DNA of 64,000 nt, taken from contig WHTJ01000009.1 of assembly GCA_009377795.1 (NCBI GenBank), positions 1 to 64,000 of the forward strand, read 5' to 3'. The notes beneath the pieces are model-generated. The model saw only the letters and a list, made by a program, of their open reading frames with translations, did not search any database and was not told where the DNA came from. This stretch comes from Propionibacteriales bacterium. GTDB lineage: Bacteria; Actinomycetota; Actinomycetes; Propionibacteriales; Nocardioidaceae. The position numbers and the translations under genes are program-made. This document shows, piece after piece, positions 50,814-58,629 of this stretch. Every line of letters starts with the position of its first letter. Position 1 is the stretch's first letter.

Positions 50814-51196
50814 CCAACCTCTTCGAGTTGGCGCTGCTCCCATTCCTGAATCACCTGAATCCAGCGCTCAGGGACGGGGATGGGCGTCGCCTTATCGGCA
50901 CCGAGCGCGACCAGGATGGAGGTGCTCCGGCCCAGGATCGACCCGTCGTCGCGCCAGACCGACTGCTCCATGGTGAAGCTGGTCCTTCCCAGCTTCGTGA
51001 TCCTCGTTCCGCACGTGAGGTGGTCGCCGAACTGGCCCTGGCTCCGGAAGTCCGTCTCCAGGCGGGCGAGTACGTACGTCAGCTCGTCGTACGCCGCCAG
51101 CCCCGTCCGCACCATGTAGTCGATTCGCCCCGTCTCCAGAAGGCGCAGCAGGGCGAGGTTGTTCATGTGCCCCATCGCGTCGAGGTCACCGAACAC
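50810..51196 (-). CDS. 4HBT-type acyl-CoA thioesterase, N-terminus uncertain
   Basis: 128 residues from the only in-frame start, GTG 51196. It has the hotdog-fold active-site segment FGDLDAMGHMNNLALLRLLE (catalytic Asp in DLDAMGH), TRITKLGRTSFTMEQSV and ILVALGADKATPIPVPE. Hydrolyses an acyl-CoA. Upstream of the GTG the same frame encodes VPAHVSTEV, the normal first beta-strand of the family, back to the TGA of the ligase at 51239, but no usual start codon exists there. Either the first strand is missing or translation starts at an unusual codon by coupling with the ligase stop. Confidence 0.85.
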   Translation of the reverse strand: MFGDLDAMGHMNNLALLRLLETGRIDYMVRTGLAAYDELTYVLARLETDFRSQGQFGDHLTCGTRITKLGRTSFTMEQSVWRDDGSILGRSTSILVALGADKATPIPVPERWIQVIQEWEQRQLEEVG

Positions 51197-51238
51197 GACC
51201 TCGGTGGAGACGTGTGCCGGTACCGCACGTCGTCGCCC

Positions 51239-52804
51239 TCAGGCATCGGCGAACTGCTCCCGCAGCTCCCGCTTCAGCACCTTCCCGTAGGCGCTCACCG
51301 GCAGGCTGGGCACGACGTGGACCTGCTTGGGTTTCTTGTACGACGCCAGGTGCCTGCCGCAGTAGTCGATCAGGGCGCCGTCCTCCGGTTCGGTGCCCTC
51401 GGCGGGCACGACCACCGCAACCACCCGTTCGCCCCAGTCGCGATCGGGGATGCCGATGACGGTGACGGCGGCGACCTCCGGGTGCTGGATCAGCACCTCC
51501 TCGACCTCGCGCGCGTACACGTTCGCACCGCCGGTGATGATCAGGTCCTTGAGCCGGTCGAGGACGTAGAGGTATCCGCGCTCGTCGAGCTTGCCGATGT
51601 CGCCGGTGTGGAGCCAGCCGCCACGCAGCGTCCTCGCCGACTCGTCCGGACGTTCCCAGTACCCGCTCATCACCGCCGGGCCGCGCACCACGATCTCGCC
51701 CAGCTCACCTGCCGGCACGGGGTTGTCGTCCTCGTCCACCAAACGGACCTCCATGCCGGTGCGGCTGCAGCCCGCGGACGCGAGGCGGGCCTCGACCGCG
51801 GGATCGCCCAGGGCGTGCTCCTCCTGACGCAGGTACGTCGCCGTCATCGGCGTCTCACCCTGCCCGTAGACCTGGACGAGCACCGGGCCGAGCCGCTCGA
51901 CGGCGACCTTGAGGTCCTCGACATGGAACGGCGCGCCCCCGTACACGATCGAGTGCAGCCGGCTCAGGTCGCGGTCGGCCAGGGCTGGACTCTGGACCAG
52001 CCGGTTCACCTGCGTCGGCACCAGCCAGGTGTTCGTGACACCCTCGCGCTCGATCAGCTCCAACGTCGCCTCGGTGTCGAAGGCCGCCTTCTCCGGGATG
52101 AGGTTCGTGCTGCCCTTCGCGATGGCCGCGAGTGCGTGGAAGCCGGCGCCGTGGGTGAGCGGAGCGGCGTGCAGGGTGACGTCCTCGGGCTTCAGCGGCA
52201 TGAGGTCGGCCACCCATCCGACCATGACGAACATCAGGTTGCCGTGGGTGAGCATGGCGCCCTTCGGGCGGCCGGTCGTGCCGGAGGTGTAGAACAACCA
52301 GCAGAGGTGGTCGGGCGACACGTCGACGGCTGCGTCGGGCGCATCGGGGTGGAAGGCGATCAGGTCCTCGTAGTCGTGCACTGCGGCCTGCGCCGCCGCG
52401 GGGCGTGCCTGGTCGAGCGAGATCACGTGCATCACCGACGGGGTCCGGTCCAGCGCTTTCTCCACGTCGTCCCGGAACTCCGGCCCGTGCACGATCGCCA
52501 CGGCCTTCGGATCGTCGAGGTGGTAGACGAGCTCTGCGCTGTTGAACCTGGCGTTCAGCGGGACCACGCAGAGCCCGAGCTTGAACGCGGCGAAGAGCAC
52601 CTCCAGCAGCTCGGGACGGTTCCACATGACGAAGCCGATCCGGTCCCCCGTGGACAATCCAAGGTTCGTGAGCGCGGCGGCGAGTGAGTTCACCCGGTCG
52701 TCGAGCTCCCGGTAGGAGAGGCGCTGTCCTCCCCACCGCACCGCGTCGTGGCCCGGGTAGTGCAGAGCCGTGTCCGTCAACAGGCGACCGATGTTCATGC
52801 GCAC
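51239..52804 (-). CDS. Acyl-CoA synthetase (AMP-forming) (2)
   Basis: 521 residues. P-loop FYTSGTTGRPKGAM near residue 171, VQVYGQGETPMTATYL, GWLHTGDIGKLDERGYLYVLDRLKDLIITGGANVYAREVEE and catalytic lysine SAYGKVLKRE near 510. It resembles medium- or long-chain acyl-CoA or cyclohexanecarboxylate-type ligases. First gene of the operon with thioesterase and alcohol dehydrogenase. A copy of the 16-bp operator (52839-52854) lies 35 bases before its start. Confidence 0.93.
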   Translation of the reverse strand: MRMNIGRLLTDTALHYPGHDAVRWGGQRLSYRELDDRVNSLAAALTNLGLSTGDRIGFVMWNRPELLEVLFAAFKLGLCVVPLNARFNSAELVYHLDDPKAVAIVHGPEFRDDVEKALDRTPSVMHVISLDQARPAAAQAAVHDYEDLIAFHPDAPDAAVDVSPDHLCWLFYTSGTTGRPKGAMLTHGNLMFVMVGWVADLMPLKPEDVTLHAAPLTHGAGFHALAAIAKGSTNLIPEKAAFDTEATLELIEREGVTNTWLVPTQVNRLVQSPALADRDLSRLHSIVYGGAPFHVEDLKVAVERLGPVLVQVYGQGETPMTATYLRQEEHALGDPAVEARLASAGCSRTGMEVRLVDEDDNPVPAGELGEIVVRGPAVMSGYWERPDESARTLRGGWLHTGDIGKLDERGYLYVLDRLKDLIITGGANVYAREVEEVLIQHPEVAAVTVIGIPDRDWGERVVAVVVPAEGTEPEDGALIDYCGRHLASYKKPKQVHVVPSLPVSAYGKVLKRELREQFADA

Positions 52805-52838
52805 TTCCTGCCAGGGATCTCGTGAGAGCGGGCTCCGG

Positions 52839-52854
52839 TGGACTGATCAGTACA
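52839..52854. promoter_or_regulatory. Shared 16-bp operator, copy A
   Basis: TGGACTGATCAGTACA, upstream of the ligase at 51239-52804. Its complement TGTACTGATCAGTCCA differs by one base from the copy at 62989. It contains the perfect decamer ACTGATCAGT. Confidence 0.65.
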
Positions 52855-53769
52855 TTAGACGGGGGTCGACTGGCCGTCAACGCTCCCCGAACGCCGACCC
52901 CGCGAGTTGACCAGGTAGATGCCCACGGCGACCGCCCCGCCACCGAAGAACAGACCGGGGTGCAGTGTCTCGCCCAGCACGATCACGCCGAGAGCGGACG
53001 CGATGATCGGTACCGCGAAGATCCACGACGTCACGACGCCTGCCTTTCCTCGGCGCAGCAGCACGAACAGCAGCCCGAAGCCGCCGATGCCGGCCAGCGC
53101 TCCCGCCCAGGCCATGGCGAAGAAGAGGGGGACTCCCCAGGTCGCCGTACTGGTGCCCAAGGCCGCGAGGAGGCTGACCGGGAGCAGCCCATAGAGGTTC
53201 TGCCACAGCAGGAGACTCCACACCGAGACCTCCGCCGGCAGCCACTTGACGAACAGCGTGCCGGCTGCCCAGGCTACGGCCGAAGCGAGCAGCAGCAGTA
53301 CGGAGCCGATCGGTGTCAGCCCGAGCTCGAGCTCTCCGAACACCAGCAGGACGACGCCCAGCCATCCGGTCACCAGGCCGAGTACCTGTCGCAGAGTCAG
53401 CCGCTCACGCAGCAGGAGCGCAGCACCCAGGGCCACCAGGAGGGGCTGGGTGTAGATCAGCACGGATGCGATCCCGATCGGCGCATGAACCAGGCCGGCG
53501 TTCTGCAGCGCCATGAACGCGGTGACATTGGTCGCGCCCAGCGCGACCCCGTAGCGATGGACGCCGCGACCGCCCAGGAACCCGCCGTGGGACCTCCGGC
53601 GGGTCGCTACGACGATCAGCAGCACGGTGGTGGCGGCCACCACGCGGAGGACTGTGAACACCTCGGGTGAGGAGTACGTCAGCCCGAGCTTGATCGCCAG
53701 AAAGGACGAACTCCAGATCGTCCACAGGGCGGCGATGATCGCCGGAGTGGAGGTCAGGCGTGCGATCAA
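52855..53769 (-). CDS. EamA/DMT-family metabolite exporter
   Basis: 304 residues with ten membrane helices arranged as two EamA repeats (ALWTIWSSSFLAIKLGLTYSSPE...; AVAWAAGTLFVKWLPAEVSVWSLLLWQ...), including the repeat signatures P-x-x-x-A...LGE near the end (IIASALGVIVLGETLHPG). It exports small metabolites of unknown kind. TTG 53769 is the likely start, overlapping the TGA of the OB-fold gene; the hydrophobic region starts right after. Last gene of the thiolase operon. Confidence 0.87.
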   Translation of the reverse strand: MIARLTSTPAIIAALWTIWSSSFLAIKLGLTYSSPEVFTVLRVVAATTVLLIVVATRRRSHGGFLGGRGVHRYGVALGATNVTAFMALQNAGLVHAPIGIASVLIYTQPLLVALGAALLLRERLTLRQVLGLVTGWLGVVLLVFGELELGLTPIGSVLLLLASAVAWAAGTLFVKWLPAEVSVWSLLLWQNLYGLLPVSLLAALGTSTATWGVPLFFAMAWAGALAGIGGFGLLFVLLRRGKAGVVTSWIFAVPIIASALGVIVLGETLHPGLFFGGGAVAVGIYLVNSRGRRSGSVDGQSTPV

Positions 53770-53984
53770 GCCGCTGGCCGGTAGGCCGCCACGCCCTCCA
53801 CGGGGCTGTCTGCCTGCTCGAGGTTGGTGCCAGGCGGTGGAACGGCGTCGGGGGCGCACAGCAGCCTGCCGGTGCGCAGACCCGCAGAGGTGCGGACCAC
53901 GGCCACGACGTAACCAGGCTCCAGGCCAGGTGGTGGCACGCGAATCACCGTGGCCGCCTCCAGCGTGACGGCGTCGTCAGCCAT
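53766..53984 (-). CDS. Small OB-fold protein, thiolase partner (DUF35-like, no zinc ribbon)
   Basis: 72 residues: TLEAATVIRVPPPGLEPGYVVAVVRTSAG, LCAPDAVPPPGTNLEQ and VAAYRP. This is the OB-fold half of DUF35/ChsH2-type partners of thiolases and hydratases (VxxPPxGxExPYVVAVV). The N-terminal rubredoxin-like zinc ribbon of full-length DUF35 proteins is absent. Its ATG overlaps the stop of the thiolase gene (ATGA), and its TGA overlaps the exporter's TTG. It probably binds and stabilises the thiolase, as in steroid-degradation lipid-transfer thiolases. Confidence 0.75.
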   Translation of the reverse strand: MADDAVTLEAATVIRVPPPGLEPGYVVAVVRTSAGLRTGRLLCAPDAVPPPGTNLEQADSPVEGVAAYRPAA

Positions 53985-55135
53985 CAGGCCCTCCCGAGGA
54001 TCGTGACGGTTGCGCTCGCACCGCAGCCACCCAGGTTATGCGCCATGCCCAGTTCGGCGCCCTCGACCTGCTGGGCCGCCGTGCCACGAAGCTGTGCGGT
54101 GATCTCGTGGATCTGGGCGAGCCCGGTCGCGCCCACCGGATGCCCGCGCGAGAGCAGTCCGCCGCTGGGGTTGACGACCAGCTTCCCCACGTCGAAGGTC
54201 GTTGCCCCGTCCGTGATCGCGGCTCCCGCTTCACCGCGGGGGAGCAGCCCGAGGTCCTCGCAGTCGACGATCTCCGCGACGCTGAAGCAGTCATGGAGCT
54301 CCACGACCTGGAGGTCGGCCGCCGTGATGCCGGCTCTCGCGTAGGCGCACGTGCTCGCGGACGTCGTGGCCGGGAAGCTGGTCAGGTCCTCGATGTCGGA
54401 GATCGACGCCGGCCCGGACGCCTGTTCGCACGCGAGCACCTCGACGGCAGACTGCGCGGTGGTCGGGCGGTCGACCGTCACTACCGCGGCGGCCGCGCCA
54501 TCGGAGATCGGCGAGCAGTCGTACAGCCGGAGCGGGTCCGCGATCGGTCTCGAGCCGAGGACGTCGTCCACGGTGACCTCCTCGCGGAACATCGCCAGGG
54601 GATTGTGGCGGCCGTGGCGGCGGTTCTTGACCACGACCGAGGCCGTCTGCTCGCGCGTGGTCCCGTAGCGGGTTTCGTGCGCCTGCGCGACCAGCCCGAA
54701 AAAGCCGGGGAAGGTGAGGCCGGTGGCCCCGTCGGTCTCCCGGTCCATCGCCTCCGCGAGGCCGCGGGTCACCTCGGGGACCGGCGACGCGGTCAGCTGC
54801 TCCGTGCCGATGGCGAGCGCGACGCGGGCATCACCGACGCGACAGGACATGACGGCGTGCCGCAGAGCGATGCCCGCGGAGGCGCAAGCACCTTCCACGG
54901 CCGTAGCCGGCACGAACGGAAGTCCGAGGCCGCGTGCGACCAGGGACGCGAGGACTCCCTGGTGGTGCAGCGACTGTCCCAGGAAGTTCCCCACGTACAC
55001 GGTGTCCACGTCCTCGGGCTGCACCCCGGCTTCCTCCAGGGCCGCGCGGCCGGCCTCGACGGCGAGCTCGACGGTGTTCGCCTCAGGGTGTCGGCCGAAG
55101 GTCGTCATCGCCGTGCCGGCGACGTAAACGTTCAT
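53984..55135 (-). CDS. Thiolase (SCP2/lipid-transfer type acetyl-CoA acetyltransferase)
   Basis: 383 residues. AVEGACASAGIALRHAVM near residue 81 carries the reactive cysteine, VELHDCFSVAEI near 279 the HDxF motif typical of SCP2/SCPx-type thiolases, and VNPSGGLLSRGHPVGATGLAQ near 320 the GHP loop; NLGGCGASATV closes with the second cysteine. It cleaves a 3-ketoacyl-CoA. The OB-fold partner downstream fits this thiolase type. ATG 55135 is preferred. Operator copy B lies between it and the divergent CitE-like gene. Confidence 0.92.
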   Translation of the reverse strand: MNVYVAGTAMTTFGRHPEANTVELAVEAGRAALEEAGVQPEDVDTVYVGNFLGQSLHHQGVLASLVARGLGLPFVPATAVEGACASAGIALRHAVMSCRVGDARVALAIGTEQLTASPVPEVTRGLAEAMDRETDGATGLTFPGFFGLVAQAHETRYGTTREQTASVVVKNRRHGRHNPLAMFREEVTVDDVLGSRPIADPLRLYDCSPISDGAAAAVVTVDRPTTAQSAVEVLACEQASGPASISDIEDLTSFPATTSASTCAYARAGITAADLQVVELHDCFSVAEIVDCEDLGLLPRGEAGAAITDGATTFDVGKLVVNPSGGLLSRGHPVGATGLAQIHEITAQLRGTAAQQVEGAELGMAHNLGGCGASATVTILGRA

Positions 55136-55169
55136 CGGACCTCCCTGATGGACATCGTTCAGGACCTGA

Positions 55170-55185
55170 TGTACTGGCCGGTACA
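55170..55185. promoter_or_regulatory. Shared 16-bp operator, copy B
   Basis: TGTACTGGCCGGTACA in the 62-base divergent gap between thiolase and CitE-like gene, so it can control both. Confidence 0.65.
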
Positions 55186-55197
55186 AGTCTAGCAAGG

Positions 55198-56091
55198 ATG
55201 GTGAGCCGCATGCATCGGTCCATGCTCTTCGTCCCCGCGGACGACGCCGGGCTGCTGGCGGACGGCGTGGCCAGCGCGGCGGACGGACTTATCCTCGACC
55301 TCGAGGACACGGTGGCTCTCGACCGCAAGGCAGAGGCGCGCGACCAGGCCGTCGATGCGCTTCGACAGCACCCGGGGCGGTCGCTGTCCGTGCGGGTGAA
55401 CAGTGTGGACAGCCGGTTCGTCGTCGAGGACCTGACGGTGCTGGTGGACGCAGCGGGGGAGAACGTGCGGGAGGTCTGGCTCCCCAAGGTGGAGCGTCCG
55501 GAGCAGGTGACGCACGTCGACTGGCTGCTGCGCAGTCTGGAGCAGCGGGCCGGAGTGCCCGTCGGGCACGTGGAGCTGCGTGCCCTGGTCGAGACAGCGG
55601 CCGGTCTCGAGGAGATCTCCGGCATCGCCCGCGCCTCGCAGCGGCTGCGGCAGCTGGCCTTCGGGATCGCAGACCTCTCCGGCGATCTCGGCCTGCGGTG
55701 GCCGACGGACGGCAGCGAGCAGCTGTACGTCCGCAGCCGCTTGGCGGTCGCCTCGCGCGCGGCGGGGTTGGCTCGGCCGGTGGACAGCGTCTGGCCGCGG
55801 ATCGACGACGAGAAGGGCTTGCGTGTGGACTCCCGTGCCGCCAGGACGTTGGGCTTCTCCGGCAAGTTCGCGCTGGCTCCGTCGCAGGTGGAGACGATCA
55901 ACGAGGCGTTCTCCCCGACACCCGAGGAGGTACGCCGGGCGGTGCAGCTGCTCGAGGCCTTCGCGAGTGCTGAGCGGGACGGCCGAGCCGCACTCCAGTT
56001 GCCGAACGGGGAGTTCGTCGACTACGCATTCCTCCACCAAGCGGAGGAAATGGTCGAGGCTGGCCGGCGTCTGGGAGTCGTCCCTGACTAG
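55198..56091 (+). CDS. CitE-like HpcH/HpaI aldolase (citrate lyase beta/malyl-CoA lyase family)
   Basis: About 297 residues. RSMLFVPADDAGLLADGVASAADGLILDLEDTVAL opens the family, with VRVNSVDS near 66, VWLPKVERPEQ near 92, VELRALVETAAGLEE near 124 with the metal-ligand Glu, and FGIADLSGDLGL near 157 with the second acidic ligand. Members cleave or make malyl-CoA, beta-methylmalyl-CoA, citramalyl-CoA or HMG-CoA-like thioesters. It supports a pathway ending in a branched or hydroxy acyl-CoA. ATG 55198 or 55210; GGATGGTGA favours 55210 slightly. Confidence 0.88.
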   Translation: MVSRMHRSMLFVPADDAGLLADGVASAADGLILDLEDTVALDRKAEARDQAVDALRQHPGRSLSVRVNSVDSRFVVEDLTVLVDAAGENVREVWLPKVERPEQVTHVDWLLRSLEQRAGVPVGHVELRALVETAAGLEEISGIARASQRLRQLAFGIADLSGDLGLRWPTDGSEQLYVRSRLAVASRAAGLARPVDSVWPRIDDEKGLRVDSRAARTLGFSGKFALAPSQVETINEAFSPTPEEVRRAVQLLEAFASAERDGRAALQLPNGEFVDYAFLHQAEEMVEAGRRLGVVPD

Positions 56092-56130
56092 GTCGAACCC
56101 CTCGGCAGATTGTCGAGGGAAACCGCTAGG

Positions 56131-56146
56131 TGGACCATTCAATACG
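56131..56146. promoter_or_regulatory. Shared 16-bp operator, weak copy C
   Basis: TGGACCATTCAATACG, 9 bases before the TetR start at 56155. It keeps the TGGAC arm and TAC of copy A but differs mostly by transitions inside. An autoregulatory site is plausible. Confidence 0.4.
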
Positions 56147-56154
56147 ATGGTCGC

Positions 56155-56811
56155 ATGGAGGTTTCGGCAGCGACGATGCATGAGCACAGCATGACCGGGG
56201 GTGGACCGCTCCCGTCGGGCGCACGGGCGACGACGCGCAAGGGCACGATGACGAAGGAGCGGATCCTTCGCACCGCCGCCGAGCTCTTCGCCCGCAACGG
56301 CTATCACGCCACGGGCCTCAGCGAGCTGGGTGACGCGGTGGGCCTCGGACGTGGGGCGCTGTACTACCACATCGGCAGCAAGGAGAACCTTCTCTACGAG
56401 CTGAGCGTCCGACACGTGCAGGAGATGGTGGACTACGGCGAGAAGCTGTTCTCGTCGCCGCTGGGCGCCGAGGAGCGGTTCCGCCGGCTCAGTCGCAAGC
56501 TCATGCGGGTCATCGCCGACAACCTGCCTGAGCTGACAGTGTTCTTCCGCGAGATCAACTCCTTCAGCGGGGAGCGCCACCAGCGCATGGTCGAACTGCG
56601 TGAGCGGTTCGAGAACCTGTGGCTCCAGGTCATCAGTCACGGCGAGGCCGAAGGGTTGTTCCTGCACGGCGACGCGCTGACGGTCAAGGCCGTCCTCGGC
56701 ATGCACAACTACAGCTATCTCTGGATCGACCCGGAGGGGTCGCTCACCCCCGAGGAGGTCGCGGACCGCTTCTGCGACATCTTGCTGCACGGCCTCATCA
56801 AGCAGGGCTGA
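56155..56811 (+). CDS. TetR-family regulator (2), candidate regulator of the acyl-CoA regulon
   Basis: 218 residues. HTH near 32-75 (TKERILRTAAELFARNGYHATGLSELGDAVGLGRGALYYHIGSKENLLYEL); the C-terminal domain (ELTVFFREINSFSGERHQRMVELRERFENLW) is of the KstR2-like TetR_C type, which senses acyl-CoA intermediates. It lies amid the five operator copies, with one before its own start, which makes it the best candidate to bind them. Start uncertain: ATG 56155 or 56176 (GGAGG 13 bases upstream). Confidence 0.9.
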   Translation: MEVSAATMHEHSMTGGGPLPSGARATTRKGTMTKERILRTAAELFARNGYHATGLSELGDAVGLGRGALYYHIGSKENLLYELSVRHVQEMVDYGEKLFSSPLGAEERFRRLSRKLMRVIADNLPELTVFFREINSFSGERHQRMVELRERFENLWLQVISHGEAEGLFLHGDALTVKAVLGMHNYSYLWIDPEGSLTPEEVADRFCDILLHGLIKQG

Positions 56812-56842
56812 CCACCTTCACAAACCTGCAACTTCTGTCTAT

Positions 56843-56858
56843 TGTACCGTTCAGTCCG
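56843..56858. promoter_or_regulatory. Shared 16-bp operator, copy D
   Basis: TGTACCGTTCAGTCCG, 52 bases before the start of the ligase at 56910. Matches the TGTACYGnYCAGTCCA consensus at all but the last base. Confidence 0.6.
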
Positions 56859-56909
56859 GTCGCACGACTGGCTGCACGCAATTTGACCCCGGCCGGGGAG
56901 GCAGACGCA

Positions 56910-58559
56910 GTGGACCTGGAGGAACCGTCTACGACGGAGGTGTGGAGGCGCTCCACCGCCTTGCTGAGCCAGGATCCGGAGCTCGAGCTCAACACGTTCC
57001 AGGAGGCCTGCGGCAAGTGGGCCGCCGACAGGAGCAAGCTCGCTCTCGTCGTTCGCCACGAGGACGGCTCCTCCGAACGCTGGACTTATCACGACCTGGC
57101 GCGCGAGGCGGCGCGGGCGGCGCGCCTGTTCGCGGACGTCGGTCTTCGCCCCGGCGACCGGGTGGCCGCCGTACTCACGCGTCAGGTCGAGGCCTGGATC
57201 TGCGCGCTGGCCGCGTGGCGGTCGGGGCTGGTCTACGTACCGCTCTTCGTCGGTTTCGGTGGTGACGCGCTCGCGGCGCGGCTGTCCACGTCCCACGCCC
57301 GCGCCGTCGTCGTCGACCACCGCTGGCGGGCCCCTTTGGCCGACGCTCAGGACCAGCTCGACGAAGACATCGAGGTGATCGCCGTCGGAGGCCCCCGCGG
57401 CGCGGGCATCCGGCGGGGCGACCGGAGCTTCTGGGCGGAGATGGAGCTGTGCGACGCGGACGGTCCGGTGGTCCGGACGAGCCGTGACACCCCGGCGACC
57501 CTGATGTTCACCAGTGGCACCACGAGCCAGCCCAAGGCGTGCGTCATCCCGCACTCCGGGTTCGTCGCGCTGCTTCCGTTCGTCGAGCACGTGTTCGCCG
57601 TCGACCATCGCGACCTGCTCTTCTCCACCAGCGACCCCGGCTGGTCCTACGGTCTCTACACGACCGGATGCACCCCGATGTCGATGGGCGTTCCGCGCCT
57701 GATCTACACCGGCGACTTCGACCCGAAGGCTTGGCTTCGGGTGATGGAGGAGGAGCAGGTCACGTTCGCGGCCGGCGCGCCGACCGCGTTCCGCAAGCTG
57801 CTCGCCGCTGCCCGCCGTTCCGGATTCCCCTCGGCCCTACGGGGAGCGAGTACGGCGGGTGAGCCGCTCGATCCCGAGACCGCCCAGGGCTGGCACGAGC
57901 TGTCCGGGACCCGGCTCCGCGACGGCTACGGACTCACCGAGATGGGCATGGTCCTCGGCGACATCGCGGAGCCGGAGGTGCACACCGAGCCGGGCACGCT
58001 GGCGGCCGCGGTCCCCGGCTTCGAGGTGTGCCTGGTCGACGAGAAGGGCGAACCGACCGACGCCGACGAGGGCCGCATCGCGATCCGGCGGCCGCCGTTC
58101 CAGCTCTCCGCGGGGTACGAGAACGCGTCGGAGGCGTGGGATCAGCGCTGGGTCGGCGACTGGTATGTCACCGACGACATCGCGCAGCGCAACGAGCACG
58201 GCAACTGGCGGTTCGCCGGACGTGCCGACGATGTGATCGTGACCTCCGGCTACAACGTGGGGCCCGTCGAGGTCGAGTCGATCCTCCTAGAGAACCCCGG
58301 GGTCGCGGAGGCGGCGGTCGTCGCCGCTCCGGACCCTGAACGCGGATCGGTCATCCGAGCGGTGATCGTGAGGTCTGATGGCGCATCCGCTCCGGACGTC
58401 CTCGTGCCACAGCTGCAGGACGCCGTCCGTCGACGACTCGGACGCCACGCATACCCGCGAATCGTCGAGTTCCTCGACTCCCTGCCGAGAACCGCAACCG
58501 GAAAGTTGCGGCGGGCCGAGCTACGCACCACCCCGGTGGGACGACTTGAGGAGAGGTGA
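56910..58559 (+). CDS. Acyl-CoA synthetase (AMP-forming) (3), ACSM/acetate-ligase-like
   Basis: 549 residues. P-loop LMFTSGTTSQPKACVIPH near residue 197, with Ser-Gln where most ligases have Gly-x, DGYGLTEMGMVLGD, WYVTDDIAQRNEHGNWRFAGRADDVIVTSGYNVGPVEVES and catalytic lysine TATGKLRRAE near 530. The layout (GDPGWSYGLY-like SDPGWSYGLYTT) is that of ACSM and acetyl-CoA-synthetase relatives, so short or medium acids are likely. GTG 56910 after GGGGAGG. In operon with AtoE and enoyl-CoA hydratase. Confidence 0.92.
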   Translation: MDLEEPSTTEVWRRSTALLSQDPELELNTFQEACGKWAADRSKLALVVRHEDGSSERWTYHDLAREAARAARLFADVGLRPGDRVAAVLTRQVEAWICALAAWRSGLVYVPLFVGFGGDALAARLSTSHARAVVVDHRWRAPLADAQDQLDEDIEVIAVGGPRGAGIRRGDRSFWAEMELCDADGPVVRTSRDTPATLMFTSGTTSQPKACVIPHSGFVALLPFVEHVFAVDHRDLLFSTSDPGWSYGLYTTGCTPMSMGVPRLIYTGDFDPKAWLRVMEEEQVTFAAGAPTAFRKLLAAARRSGFPSALRGASTAGEPLDPETAQGWHELSGTRLRDGYGLTEMGMVLGDIAEPEVHTEPGTLAAAVPGFEVCLVDEKGEPTDADEGRIAIRRPPFQLSAGYENASEAWDQRWVGDWYVTDDIAQRNEHGNWRFAGRADDVIVTSGYNVGPVEVESILLENPGVAEAAVVAAPDPERGSVIRAVIVRSDGASAPDVLVPQLQDAVRRRLGRHAYPRIVEFLDSLPRTATGKLRRAELRTTPVGRLEER

Positions 58560-58588
58560 GATCCCGGTGGTGACACCACCGGGATCTC
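58558..58588. terminator. Perfect 31-nt palindrome at the ligase stop
   Basis: Two 15-base arms around a central A, sharing the last two bases of the ligase stop codon. There is no T-run after it. It may be a weak terminator or attenuator, or an mRNA-processing hairpin, in the 70-base gap before the AtoE gene. Confidence 0.65.
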
Positions 58589-58629
58589 GCGGGGAATCAA
58601 CATTCCGCTTCCGCTAGGAGGAACAAGCA

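Noticed and set aside
55189-56790. 533-codon minus-strand frame across the CitE and TetR genes
   Set aside because: No motif, while the plus-strand CitE-like and TetR frames are complete.
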